A stretch of 64,000 bases of DNA from JBEVJC01 sp040510375 (lineage in GTDB: Bacteria; Bacteroidota; Bacteroidia; Chitinophagales; Chitinophagaceae): NCBI GenBank assembly GCA_040510375.1, contig JBEVJC010000013.1:124001-188000 (forward strand). The letters run 5' to 3'. Below, in pieces: positions 1-9,371 of this stretch (its first letter is position 1; each line of letters opens with the position of its first letter). The notes beneath the pieces were generated by a model. The model searched no databases. It was given only the letters and a program-made list of their open reading frames with translations, and was not told where the DNA came from. Made by a program: the position numbers and the translations under genes.

Positions 1-600
1 GTATTTAAGCCGGGTATGAAGGCGTTGGATATCGGAGCAGGTCTCGGAAAGTGTATGATTTCCTTACAGAACAGTGGATTTGACACGTTTGGTTTTGAGC
101 CATCTAAACCATTTTATGAAAAGGCGATAGAGAAAATGGGGATGTCACCAGATCGTCTGACTTTCAATATGATGGAAACTGTGATGTATCCGGAGAACGT
201 ATTTGATTTTATCACATTTGGCGCAGTTCTAGAACACCTGTATCACCCCGCTGAGAGTATAGAAAAAGCAATGAAGTGGCTAAAACCCGGGGGCATTATC
301 CATGTTGAAGTTCCATCGTCTGATTATTATATTTCGTCACTATTGAATAAATATAACCGTTTGCGTGGTACCAATTATGTTTCACATCTAAGTCCGATGC
401 ATCCGCCTTTCCACCTTTATGAATTCACGGCAACTTCATTTGAACTACTAGGTAAAAGACTTGGTTACCTGCTCGCCGATAAAAAGGTCTTCGTCGGAAA
501 AACAATATTTTTTCCCGGAGCGATTCGCAAACTTGTCGATTCTTACATGGAAAAGACCGATAGGGGAATGCAATTGACAATCTGGCTCAGAAAAATATGA
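1..600 (+). CDS. SAM-dependent class I methyltransferase (5' partial)
   Basis: The reading frame is open from base 1, so the gene starts left of the window. The visible part begins VFKPGMKALDIGAGLG, which is motif I of class I methyltransferases (glycine-rich SAM loop). FGFEPS carries the acidic residue expected to bind the SAM ribose, and LKPGGIIHVEVPS is the usual post-core strand of the Methyltransf_11/23 type. It probably methylates a sugar or lipid intermediate, because every downstream gene is for polysaccharide synthesis. It lies 28 bases before the next gene on the same strand. The substrate cannot be read from the sequence. Confidence 0.85.
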   Translation, partial: VFKPGMKALDIGAGLGKCMISLQNSGFDTFGFEPSKPFYEKAIEKMGMSPDRLTFNMMETVMYPENVFDFITFGAVLEHLYHPAESIEKAMKWLKPGGIIHVEVPSSDYYISSLLNKYNRLRGTNYVSHLSPMHPPFHLYEFTATSFELLGKRLGYLLADKKVFVGKTIFFPGAIRKLVDSYMEKTDRGMQLTIWLRKI

Positions 601-628
601 TCCTGAACCGATCAAACCAACTCCCCCG

Positions 629-2011
629 ATGTATTTATTAACAAGGTTCTTTTTTGTTTCAGATTTACTTTTTGTACCGATCTGTTTGATCCTGCTGTTC
701 GCGATCATCAGGTTTAAAGCAAAAAAACAACCTGATCACATCTGCCGACTTTACTATAAAGCATTCTTCTACAAGACATTTTTTGTTTTCGCCTTTACCC
801 TCATTACTGAATATTATTTTAAAGGTGGTGATACCGGGTTATATTACCAGGGTGTCACGGATCTTCGAAATTCGGTAAAAGATAATTTTGGTCATATTTC
901 AGATATACTGTTTTCTCTCAAGCTAACTTCAAATTCTCCGCTGTTTCCATATTTTTTTTATGACAACTACGTCGATGATATTACGGCCAACTACATGATT
1001 TCGCCGAGCAATTTTTTTATACCCCGACTTGCGTTAATCCCTTCATTTCTCTTCAACAATAGTTTCCTGTGTATTAACCTTTGTTTCTCTTTTTTTGCCC
1101 TCGGAGGAGCCATCCGCCTCTTTAAAACGTTTAACCATTTTTTTCCTGACTACTGGAAAGAGATCGCACTCGCAACCCTTTTTCTTCCTGACGTCTGTTA
1201 TTGGAGTGGTGGACTGCTGAAGGATCCCATTTGTTTCGGAGCTATCGGATTTATTACTTACGGGATACTTAATATTTTTATCAAAAAGGAGAAAGTCTTT
1301 AGTTCCATTTTACTTATCCTTATTTGCTGCTATTTACTTTTTTTTATCAAAATCTATATTTTGCTGGTATTGATGATCAGCATTATACTCTGGCAGTTCG
1401 CCGAGTTCAACAAACTAATAAAAGATGTTGCCTACCGCAGGCTATTTTCCTTCCTGTCATTTGCAGGATCACTTCTGGTCGCTTTCCTGTTGGTAACTTA
1501 TCTTACGTCCAGTGAAGGCGGGCAAGCATATCGGATTGATAGGATCATGGAGCAATCGTCCAACCAGCGCAGGCAGTTCGGCCTCCTGGCAGAACAACAA
1601 GGGGGATCTTATTTTGCGGTAAATAACGATAATGTTTTTACATTGGTATTCAATGGGATCATCGCAACATTTTTCCGGCCCTTCCCCTGGGAGATCAGCT
1701 CGCCGATTATGCTTTTCTCGGCTATTGAAGCATTAATTTTGCTCATCCTGACAGGATTTTTTGTATTAAAAAGAGGCTTCCTTAATTTTTTCAGGTTCTC
1801 GTTCAAAGATCCGAGGACGCTGATGTGTTTTAGCTTTGCGATGATTTTTGCTGTTGCAGTGGGGTCAACTACTTCCAATTTCGGGGCAATGTCAAGATAC
1901 AAGATCCCCTGTATGCCGTTCTACCTCTTATTGCTGCTCTTGCTTTATCGTAATTCCCGATTGGCATATCCAGGTTGGTTTCAGCGAATACTAATTTTAG
2001 TTAGCAAATAA
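629..2011 (+). CDS. Polytopic membrane protein, possible polysaccharide polymerase
   Basis: A 460-residue, very hydrophobic protein with about nine or ten predicted membrane segments and a larger polar stretch roughly at residues 290-340. I do not recognise a named family. Position inside a polysaccharide cluster, size and topology fit an O-antigen/exopolysaccharide polymerase (Wzy or EpsG type), a function otherwise missing from the visible cluster; that is inference. It is followed after 7 bases by asnB, so the genes are probably co-transcribed. Its many T-rich codons reflect hydrophobic residues rather than clear foreign origin. Confidence 0.6.
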   Translation: MYLLTRFFFVSDLLFVPICLILLFAIIRFKAKKQPDHICRLYYKAFFYKTFFVFAFTLITEYYFKGGDTGLYYQGVTDLRNSVKDNFGHISDILFSLKLTSNSPLFPYFFYDNYVDDITANYMISPSNFFIPRLALIPSFLFNNSFLCINLCFSFFALGGAIRLFKTFNHFFPDYWKEIALATLFLPDVCYWSGGLLKDPICFGAIGFITYGILNIFIKKEKVFSSILLILICCYLLFFIKIYILLVLMISIILWQFAEFNKLIKDVAYRRLFSFLSFAGSLLVAFLLVTYLTSSEGGQAYRIDRIMEQSSNQRRQFGLLAEQQGGSYFAVNNDNVFTLVFNGIIATFFRPFPWEISSPIMLFSAIEALILLILTGFFVLKRGFLNFFRFSFKDPRTLMCFSFAMIFAVAVGSTTSNFGAMSRYKIPCMPFYLLLLLLLYRNSRLAYPGWFQRILILVSK

Positions 2012-2018
2012 TAAATCT

Positions 2019-3860
2019 ATGTGTGGAATTGCAGGGTCGGTCAATCTTGGGCTTGATTTTCAAAAGTTAAAAGGGGATTTGTGGCACCGGGGACCCGATG
2101 AACGGAACACCTTTTCGCTTCCGGGCCTTGAACTATATCATTTCCGTTTGTCGATCGTCGATATTGCCTGTGGAAAGCAACCAATGTCGTTCCATGACCT
2201 CACCATCATTTTTAATGGTGAGATTTATAATCATCTTGAGCTTAGGAAGAGACATGGTTTGTCCTGTGATTCCGGGTCTGATACCGAGACCATCCTCCGT
2301 CTTTATGCACTGATGAAGGAAAAATGCCTCAATGAATTGGATGGAATGTTCGTATTTGCTATTTATGACCACTCTGTTGGCGAACTTTTTATTGCCAGGG
2401 ACAGAGCCGGGGAAAAGCCTTTATATTATTATTCTGCAGGGAATCAGTTTGTTTTTGCAAGTGAATTGAATGCAATACGCAATCAGCTTGACCTGACCAT
2501 AAGGGAAGAGGCAATCCACCAGTATGTCCGTATGGGATATTTTCATAAAGGGAATACTCCTTATATGAATGTACACGAATTACAAGCTGGTTCGTTTGCA
2601 AGAATCCGTATTAAGGATGCATCTGTAGAGACAGTCAAGTGGTGGGATATACATTCGGTTTATCTCAGATCTTCGCCGGATAGTTTTGAGGAGGCGCTCG
2701 AAAAAACCGATGCATTCCTGCACACATCAGTTAAAAGGCGTGTTGAATCCTCGGATCTTGAAGTGGGTTCATTCCTAAGCGGAGGTATCGATAGTGGCAT
2801 CGTCACAGCTGTCGCCAAAAAATATAATCCGAATTTAAAAACCTTTACCGTTTCTTTTGAGGGAGAGTATGATGAGGCTCCACTGGCAAGGCTGGTATCG
2901 GAAAAATGCCAAACCAGCCATCATGAGATTAAAATCAGTTTCGATTCTCTTGAAAAAGATATTGAACAGATACTTGTAAATTATGGAGAACCATTTTTTG
3001 ACAGTTCCGCAATTCCAAGTTACTACGTAAGCGAAGCCGCAAAAAAGCACCTCACTGTTATTCTTAACGGCGACGGTGGTGACGAGTTGTTTGGCGGCTA
3101 TCGTCGTTATGTTCCCTTTGCAAAGTTTGATTTTTTTAACATGGGACCACTCGCCCGTGGAGCTTCATCGGTCATGCATTCCATTCTGCCGCCTCCACAT
3201 AACAAAAAGTCAGGATATAATTTTCTGTACAGACTCATTGATTTGTCAAGAAAACAGGGACTGGACACCTATCTTTCAGCTACCATTGATAGTTTTGAGG
3301 GATATGAGTCGAAATTGAGTGGCGGTCCGCAATTGCTTGAAACGATCGAGAACGATTTTAGAAAGATCAGTTTATCAGGTCTCCCTGGCCTCAAAAAGAT
3401 AATGAACCTCGATTTCGACAATATCCTTGCAGGTGACCTCCTTGTAAAAATGGATATTGCAACTATGGCTCATTCCCTGGAGGGAAGAAGTCCACTTTTG
3501 TCAAAAGAACTGCTCGAATACATTCCCACTTTGGCCAGCGACTATCTTATACGTGGGCGCACAACCAAGTATTTATTAAGGACACTTGCGGAGCGATACC
3601 TGCCAAAAGTGGTTATAGACCAACCGAAAAGAGGTTTCGAGATCCCATTAAAAAAATGGATTGACCACGAACTCAGGTCAATAATCGCTGACTATATATT
3701 CTCTCCGGATGCATATTGCTACACTTATGTTGACAGGTTATTCGTGGAGAAGCTCTGGAAGCGTCAGGTCAGTATTAGTGATGAGAAAAGGGCGAAAATG
3801 ATCTGGACATTGTTTGTACTTGAGGTCTGGTATAATAAATGTTTTCTAAAAAATGCCTAA
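2019..3860 (+). CDS. asnB: Asparagine synthase (glutamine-hydrolysing) family amidotransferase
   Basis: A 613-residue protein of the usual AsnB length. The N-terminal class II glutaminase domain starts MCGIAG, with Cys2 as the nucleophile after Met removal. The C-terminal synthetase domain has the PP-loop ATP site SGGIDSG near residue 253 and a second conserved loop GDGGDELFGGY near residue 350. The family transfers ammonia from glutamine to an activated carboxylate, normally aspartate. Copies inside capsule or O-antigen clusters often amidate sugar uronic acids instead, which would suit the nucleotide-sugar dehydrogenase downstream. The stop overlaps the next gene by 8 bases, indicating translational coupling. 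Confidence 0.9.
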   Translation: MCGIAGSVNLGLDFQKLKGDLWHRGPDERNTFSLPGLELYHFRLSIVDIACGKQPMSFHDLTIIFNGEIYNHLELRKRHGLSCDSGSDTETILRLYALMKEKCLNELDGMFVFAIYDHSVGELFIARDRAGEKPLYYYSAGNQFVFASELNAIRNQLDLTIREEAIHQYVRMGYFHKGNTPYMNVHELQAGSFARIRIKDASVETVKWWDIHSVYLRSSPDSFEEALEKTDAFLHTSVKRRVESSDLEVGSFLSGGIDSGIVTAVAKKYNPNLKTFTVSFEGEYDEAPLARLVSEKCQTSHHEIKISFDSLEKDIEQILVNYGEPFFDSSAIPSYYVSEAAKKHLTVILNGDGGDELFGGYRRYVPFAKFDFFNMGPLARGASSVMHSILPPPHNKKSGYNFLYRLIDLSRKQGLDTYLSATIDSFEGYESKLSGGPQLLETIENDFRKISLSGLPGLKKIMNLDFDNILAGDLLVKMDIATMAHSLEGRSPLLSKELLEYIPTLASDYLIRGRTTKYLLRTLAERYLPKVVIDQPKRGFEIPLKKWIDHELRSIIADYIFSPDAYCYTYVDRLFVEKLWKRQVSISDEKRAKMIWTLFVLEVWYNKCFLKNA

Positions 3861-5013
3861 ACTTATCCGTATCACTACCGTCCCCATGTCATTAAAGCTG
3901 CTGTTGCCTGGCCAGATGCGTTATATGTCTGAACAGGGCTTCGAGGTTGTTATGGTTAGTTCGGATGGACCAGAGCGTGAACATGTCATTGTTAACGAGA
4001 AATGTCCACATGTGGTTATCCCGATGACGAGAAGCATTACACCACTGCAGGACATTCGGTCACTCGTGGCGCTTTATCGTCTGTTTAAAAAAGAAAAGCC
4101 CGATATCGTTCATTCACACACCCCCAAGGCGGGATTGCTTTCAATGGTTGCAGCGAAGATGGCGGGAATAAATGTCCGGATACATACAATCGCGGGACTC
4201 CGTTTCCAGACTACCTCCGGTTTGACCCGCAGGGTACTTGTGGGTATGGAGAAGCTGACTGCCGCCAGCGCAACCCATGTATGGCCCAACAGCGAGTCGT
4301 TAATCGCATATATTCGTCAGCATAGGCTTGTGGCTGAGTCCAAACTTGCGGTTATAGCAAAGGGATCCAGCAACGGCATTGACCTTACACGTTTTAATCG
4401 TGAGTCTCTTTCAAGCGATGGTATTGAAAGAGCAAAAGCAATTGCTGGTTATGAGCCTGGACTGATCTACCTGCTGGTTGTTGGCCGGCTCGTAAAAGAT
4501 AAAGGGATAAGTGAGCTGGCAGTGGCTTTTGAAACGCTTGCCCGGAAGGAGCCCAAATTGAGGCTACTTCTCATTGGCGGGATGGAAGAGAAACTCGACC
4601 CCCTCGACCCACACACATTGAATATAATTAATACAAATCCAGCTATTATTGTTGCCGGATGGCGAAATGATGTTGAGAATTATATGGCGTTCGCATCAAT
4701 GCTGGTCCATCCTTCATACCGCGAAGGCTTTCCGAATGTTATCCTGCAGGCAGGGGCTCTTGGACTTCCTGTTATTTGTTCCCGGATAGAGGGGAATATC
4801 GATCTTGTTACGGATAAAGAGACAGGAATGCTATTTGAGGCAAAAAATGTTTTAAGTCTTGAACACTGCCTTACCTACGCCATTCTCCATCCTGAGGAAA
4901 TAAATGTCTTTGCATCACAATTATCCCAAAAGGTAAAGAACTATTACAACCGTTCTTTTATTCATGAGTCAATTAAAAATAAATATCTTGCTATACTAAA
5001 TGCGGGAACATAA
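3853..5013 (+). CDS. Glycosyltransferase family 4
   Basis: A 386-residue GT-B glycosyltransferase. The N-terminal acceptor domain contains PDIVHSHTPKAG, typical of GT4 enzymes. The C-terminal donor domain contains VVGRLVKDKGI and HPSYREGFPNVILQAGALGL. The usual E-x7-E donor-binding motif appears as E-x7-Q (EGFPNVILQ), a small but visible departure. It would add a sugar from a nucleotide donor to the lipid-linked repeat unit at the cytoplasmic face. The start overlaps asnB by 8 bases and the end overlaps the acyltransferase gene by 14 bases, so these genes form one tightly packed operon. Confidence 0.88.
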   Translation: MPKLIRITTVPMSLKLLLPGQMRYMSEQGFEVVMVSSDGPEREHVIVNEKCPHVVIPMTRSITPLQDIRSLVALYRLFKKEKPDIVHSHTPKAGLLSMVAAKMAGINVRIHTIAGLRFQTTSGLTRRVLVGMEKLTAASATHVWPNSESLIAYIRQHRLVAESKLAVIAKGSSNGIDLTRFNRESLSSDGIERAKAIAGYEPGLIYLLVVGRLVKDKGISELAVAFETLARKEPKLRLLLIGGMEEKLDPLDPHTLNIINTNPAIIVAGWRNDVENYMAFASMLVHPSYREGFPNVILQAGALGLPVICSRIEGNIDLVTDKETGMLFEAKNVLSLEHCLTYAILHPEEINVFASQLSQKVKNYYNRSFIHESIKNKYLAILNAGT

Positions 5014-5641
5014 CCATATACCAGTCGCCATTATTGGTTATTCGGGACACGCCTATGTTGCCATTGACATATTACAGTCAACCGGCATTGCCGTTGCCGG
5101 ATATTGCGAATTGCAGAAGAAAGACTTCGATCCATTCTCTATCCCGTACCTTGGTTGCGATGAAGAAGACGACACGATTCGGAAATTGCGGGATCTGCGT
5201 TACTTTGTGGCGATCGGCGAAAACCAGGTTCGGCGCAGTGTAATGGAAAGGCTAATGAATAAATTACCTCCCCCCGTTAACGCCATCCATCGCGCGGCAA
5301 TTGTAGCAGATTCGGCGATTATTGGGTCCGGTGTAATGATTGCTGCGGCGGCTGTGATAAATCCGCTGGCTGTGATTGGGCTCGGAGTGGTCTGCAATAC
5401 CTCGTGCAGTATTGACCATGAATGTAGAATCGCTGACTTCGCACATATCGCGCCCGGCGCGGTTTTAAGCGGTAATGTAACGGTCGGTGAAAATACATTT
5501 GTGGGAGCCGGCGCAGTAGTGAAACAAGGGGTAAGGATCGGAAAGAATGTTGTGGTTGGTGCAGGAAGTGTTATAATCAGGGATATCCCTGATGGACAGA
5601 CCATTATTGGTAATCCAGGATATGAACTAAAAAATATATAA
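5000..5641 (+). CDS. NeuD/PglD-family sugar O- or N-acyltransferase
   Basis: A 213-residue protein of the NeuD/PglD family length. The N-terminal half is a small Rossmann-like nucleotide-sugar binding domain (GYSGHAYVAIDIL). The C-terminal half is a left-handed parallel beta helix of hexapeptide repeats. SCSIDHECRIADFAHIAPGA places the conserved catalytic His in the spot used by PglD. These enzymes acetylate an amino sugar on its UDP carrier or a sialic-acid-like sugar. A LegC-like aminotransferase lies downstream, so N-acetylation of a 4-amino-4,6-dideoxy sugar is a reasonable guess. It ends one base before the next gene. Confidence 0.85.
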   Translation: MREHNHIPVAIIGYSGHAYVAIDILQSTGIAVAGYCELQKKDFDPFSIPYLGCDEEDDTIRKLRDLRYFVAIGENQVRRSVMERLMNKLPPPVNAIHRAAIVADSAIIGSGVMIAAAAVINPLAVIGLGVVCNTSCSIDHECRIADFAHIAPGAVLSGNVTVGENTFVGAGAVVKQGVRIGKNVVVGAGSVIIRDIPDGQTIIGNPGYELKNI

Positions 5642-5642
5642 T

Positions 5643-6617
5643 ATGAGTAAGATTCTTATAACAGGTGGAGCCGGATATATTGGTTCAGTGCTGGTGCGGA
5701 TTTTACTGGACAAAGGTTACGAAGTGCGGGTGCTTGATTCATTGAAGTTTAGTGGTGATGCGCTTTACGACGTGTCACAACACCCATCGTTTGAATTTCA
5801 AAAAGGAGATATACGTATTGGCGAAGATGTTGACAAGGCCCTGAAGGGTATTGATGGCATTGCACATTTGGCAGCTATCGTTGGTGATCCTGCCTGTTCG
5901 AAGTATTCAGATGAAGCGAATGAGGTTAACTGGGATAGCGCCGTTTTACTTTTTGAAAAGGCAGAAAAAGCCGGCATTAAACGTTTTGTTTTTGCGTCTA
6001 CCTGCAGCAATTATGGAAAAATGGCCGATCCGGAATCATTTGTTAATGAAGAATCAGAACTTCGTCCTGTTTCTCTATACGCGGAATTAAAAGTAAAGTT
6101 CGAGAACTATTTATTAAATGAAAAAAAGGATGCGAAGATTTGTGCCACGGCTCTTCGTTTCTCAACTGTTTATGGTTATTCACCGCGGATTCGTTTTGAC
6201 CTTACTGTGAATGAATTTACCCGCAATGTAGTACTCACGGGTGAACAGGAGATATGGGGACCGCAATTCAGCAGGCCTTACTGCCACGTAGACGACCTCG
6301 CGCGCGCCGTTGTGCTTGTTCTTGAATCGCCTGTGGAGAAAGTAAAAGCCAATGTTTTCAATGTTGGGGATACAAGGGAGAATTACAGCAAGCGCATGCT
6401 TATGGAAGAGATTCAAAAACAAATTCCTGCCGCAAAAGCTATTTATGTAGAGAAGACCGAAGACCCCCGGGACTATCGTGTAAACTGCGACAAAATCCGC
6501 GATGAACTTGGATTCACGATTACCAAACGAGTTCCCGATGGGATCCGCGAGATCTATAAGTTAGTAGATTCCGGACTTATTGTTGATGCTCATTCAGCCA
6601 AATTCAGAAATACCTGA
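5643..6617 (+). CDS. NAD-dependent epimerase/dehydratase (extended SDR)
   Basis: A 324-residue extended short-chain dehydrogenase. The N-terminus has the NAD loop GGAGYIGS. The active site Tyr-Lys pair is in SLYAELKVKFE, preceded by the conserved serine region FASTCSNYG. The C-terminal substrate domain includes RPYCHVDDLARAV, typical of nucleotide-sugar epimerases and dehydratases. It acts on a cytoplasmic NDP-sugar; which one cannot be decided. It begins one base after the acyltransferase stop. About 140 noncoding bases follow before the dehydrogenase gene. Confidence 0.87.
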   Translation: MSKILITGGAGYIGSVLVRILLDKGYEVRVLDSLKFSGDALYDVSQHPSFEFQKGDIRIGEDVDKALKGIDGIAHLAAIVGDPACSKYSDEANEVNWDSAVLLFEKAEKAGIKRFVFASTCSNYGKMADPESFVNEESELRPVSLYAELKVKFENYLLNEKKDAKICATALRFSTVYGYSPRIRFDLTVNEFTRNVVLTGEQEIWGPQFSRPYCHVDDLARAVVLVLESPVEKVKANVFNVGDTRENYSKRMLMEEIQKQIPAAKAIYVEKTEDPRDYRVNCDKIRDELGFTITKRVPDGIREIYKLVDSGLIVDAHSAKFRNT

Positions 6618-6755
6618 AAGCAGACAAATCACGATTGACACTGGGCGGAAGGGTGAAAACCTATTCATGCTACAGGAAGGATTTGCCTAAAATGGAAAAA
6701 GAAGATCCCGACGATATTGCCAGGTAAGTAGAATTTTTTTTAGTTTGATTTTAAT

Positions 6756-8270
6756 ATGATAAAAAACTCCACCCTTAAAAAATCTGTCAGTCCAGTTACC
6801 GGAAAAGAATACATAATCCCAGACAGTCCCGCCGACCAACGGGGTATTGAAGCGTTCATCGAAAAAAATCATGGTAAGAAAGTAGTCGTTGTACAGGGCC
6901 TCGGTTTCGTTGGGGCTGTGATGAGTCTGGTAGTGGCAAATGCACTAACAGAGGAATATGCAGTAATCGGCATCGACCTTCCTTCCACTTCATCATACTG
7001 GAAGATCATGGGGATCAATGAAGGAATATTTCCGGTAGTGGCAGATGATCCAAAAATTGATTTGTTCTTCAGGGCAGCAATCAGGAAAGGAAACCTGTAT
7101 GCAACTTTTGATCCATTTGCATATTCAAAAGCAGACATTATTATAGTTGACATTAACCTGGACGTCCAGAAGCAGTCGGATGCGAACGGGAGACTGGAGC
7201 ATTATGATGTCAATCTGGATCCGTTCAGGAATGCCATGGGGGATATCGGATCATTTTGTAAACCGGATGTGCTGGTGCTGGTAGAAACAACGGTCCCGCC
7301 CGGAACCTGCCGTAAAGTCGTTAAACCAATCCTGGAAGAACATCTGGAGAAGCGCGGACTTCAAACAGGTCGACTCCGGATAGGGCACTCATATGAAAGA
7401 GTAATGCCGGGCCCCAAATACATTGATTCCATTCAGAATTTCTTTCGCGTATTTTCCGGTATAGACGAAGAGAGCGCGACCGCTACGGAAACATTCCTCC
7501 GCACAATCATCCGTACTGACGAATATCCTCTCACACGTCTCGGTAATACGCAGGCCACCGAAATGGCCAAAGTGCTTGAAAACTCCTATCGTGCCATGAA
7601 TATTGCATTCATTGTTGAATGGAGTCGTTTTGCAGAAGAAGCCGGTGTGGACCTATATGAGATGGTCCAGGCTATCCGTCTCCGCCCCACGCACAGGAAT
7701 ATCATGTTACCGGGTATTGGAGTAGGTGGATATTGCTTGACTAAGGATCCGTTACTGGCAAGCTGGGCAAAATTGAATTTATATAATAGTGATGAGGCAC
7801 TTCTGCAAAGTGAGACTGCAGTAAGCATTAATGATCGGATGCCTTTATATGCGTTTGAGTTTCTGGAACGCCAGTATAATATGGATTTGAGGGATAAAAG
7901 TGTATTACTGCTGGGCGTCAGTTATCTCAACGATGTTGGTGATACCCGTTATTCACCTGTTGAAGCTTTTTATGAACGTTTACTCAACGTTGGAGCCCGC
8001 GTTTCCCTTCAGGATCCGCATATCTATTACTGGGAAGAGAAAAAGGAACTGGTAAACCAGGACCTCCATTCCGCACTGAAGGGCTCCTATGATATTATTA
8101 TTATTTCCACTGGTCATAAGGAATATCGCACTGATTCTTTTATAGATAAACTTCTGAATTTGCCTGCCTCCCTCGTTTATGATACAATCGGTGTTTTGAA
8201 CAAGGGTCAGATAGCCAGGTTACAGGTGAAACATACAGTAAGGGTACTAGGCCGGGGCGATATTTCCTGA
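6756..8270 (+). CDS. Nucleotide-sugar dehydrogenase (UDP-glucose/GDP-mannose DH family)
   Basis: A 504-residue enzyme that would oxidise the C6 alcohol of an NDP-sugar to a carboxylate in two NAD-dependent steps. The Rossmann loop GLGFVG sits at residues 48-53. VETTVPPGTC is the conserved middle motif, NSYRAMNIAFIVEW belongs to the central helix, and Cys327 in GVGGYCLTKDP is the thioester nucleophile. GVGG rather than GFGG makes it closer to UDP-N-acetylmannosaminuronate/UDP-GlcNAc dehydrogenases than to UDP-glucose dehydrogenase. The protein is longer than the roughly 430 residues usual for the family, with about 40 extra N-terminal residues before the NAD fold. Confidence 0.88.
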   Translation: MIKNSTLKKSVSPVTGKEYIIPDSPADQRGIEAFIEKNHGKKVVVVQGLGFVGAVMSLVVANALTEEYAVIGIDLPSTSSYWKIMGINEGIFPVVADDPKIDLFFRAAIRKGNLYATFDPFAYSKADIIIVDINLDVQKQSDANGRLEHYDVNLDPFRNAMGDIGSFCKPDVLVLVETTVPPGTCRKVVKPILEEHLEKRGLQTGRLRIGHSYERVMPGPKYIDSIQNFFRVFSGIDEESATATETFLRTIIRTDEYPLTRLGNTQATEMAKVLENSYRAMNIAFIVEWSRFAEEAGVDLYEMVQAIRLRPTHRNIMLPGIGVGGYCLTKDPLLASWAKLNLYNSDEALLQSETAVSINDRMPLYAFEFLERQYNMDLRDKSVLLLGVSYLNDVGDTRYSPVEAFYERLLNVGARVSLQDPHIYYWEEKKELVNQDLHSALKGSYDIIIISTGHKEYRTDSFIDKLLNLPASLVYDTIGVLNKGQIARLQVKHTVRVLGRGDIS

Positions 8271-8325
8271 ATCTGTTTCAATTAATTTACTATGACAACT
8301 AATCTCCAGATTATTTCCCTGCAAC

Positions 8326-9321
8326 ATGAATAAAAAAGTTTTACTACTCGGCGGAGCCGGGTTTATTGGTTTTAATATCGCCAGGTTCCTTTCAGAAAAC
8401 CGCGAATATGAATTAACGATTGCTGATAATTTCGCAAGGGGAAGGCAGGACCAGTTATTTAATGATCTTGTTGCCAAACATTCGATCCGCGTAATTGAAG
8501 GGGATTACACGGATCCTGCAACGTATAACCAACTCGATGATCAGTATGACCAGGTTTACATGCTGGCTTCCGTTGTAGGAGTCGATAATGCCAATTCCAT
8601 CCCGCACGAAATTATCCGCATTAATACCGCATTGATTTTTAATACCCTTGAATGGGTTAAGCGATCCAGCATCGGAAAAGTCCTTTTCACTTCAACCAGC
8701 GAATGTTACGCGGGGACCATCGATGCATTCGGATACAAGATTCCCACGCCCGAAGAAGTGCCGCTTTGTATCGAAGATATCAGCCATCCGCGTTTTACCT
8801 ATGCAGTTACAAAGATGCTTGGTGAATCAGGTTTCCTGAACTATTCAAGGATACTGGGATTTGAAACCACAATCGTCCGATACCATAATGTGTACGGACC
8901 GCGAATGGGTTTCAAACACGTGATCCCGCACCTGGTAGTCCGTTTCCGGAAAGGGGAGGAACCTTTTAAGGTATATGGACACGACCAGACCCGCTCTTTC
9001 TGTTATATCACCGATGCAGTAGAAGGCACTGTCCTTGCAATGGAACAACCAGGCACAAATGGCCAGATCTATCATATCGGCACAGAGGAAGAAATCAGTA
9101 TCGGTGACCTTATCCACTATAGCGGCGAGCTGATGAAGTTTGAGGGTAGCTATGAGAATGCCCCAACATACCCTGGTTCTGTATCGCGGCGCTGTCCCGA
9201 TATAACAAAGGCCCGTACCCAACTTGGTTTTGAACCGAAGGTTAGCTGGAAACAGGGACTGGCCCGCACAATCGAATGGTACAATTCCTACCTGCAGCAG
9301 GGTAACAAAGTGTACGAATAA
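8326..9321 (+). CDS. NAD-dependent epimerase/dehydratase (extended SDR)
   Basis: A 331-residue extended SDR. GGAGFIGFNIARFL is the NAD-binding start, TSTSECYAG is the serine strand, and Tyr-Lys lies in FTYAVTKMLGE. RYHNVYGPRMG is typical of UDP-glucuronate decarboxylase/4-epimerase relatives. It follows the dehydrogenase by 55 bases and precedes the aminotransferase by 50. It could therefore act on the uronic-acid product (epimerisation or decarboxylation) or make the keto sugar for the aminotransferase. It is distinct from the SDR at 5643, so the repeat unit needs two different sugar modifications. Confidence 0.87.
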   Translation: MNKKVLLLGGAGFIGFNIARFLSENREYELTIADNFARGRQDQLFNDLVAKHSIRVIEGDYTDPATYNQLDDQYDQVYMLASVVGVDNANSIPHEIIRINTALIFNTLEWVKRSSIGKVLFTSTSECYAGTIDAFGYKIPTPEEVPLCIEDISHPRFTYAVTKMLGESGFLNYSRILGFETTIVRYHNVYGPRMGFKHVIPHLVVRFRKGEEPFKVYGHDQTRSFCYITDAVEGTVLAMEQPGTNGQIYHIGTEEEISIGDLIHYSGELMKFEGSYENAPTYPGSVSRRCPDITKARTQLGFEPKVSWKQGLARTIEWYNSYLQQGNKVYE

Positions 9322-9371
9322 AAATGGCCGGATCACCGGCTGTCAAAAATAACCTGGTGTAATAATCCTAT

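Noticed and set aside
5200..5604. 134-codon minus-strand frame opposite the acyltransferase
   Set aside because: Low-complexity Ala/Thr/Pro shadow of the hexapeptide-repeat region.
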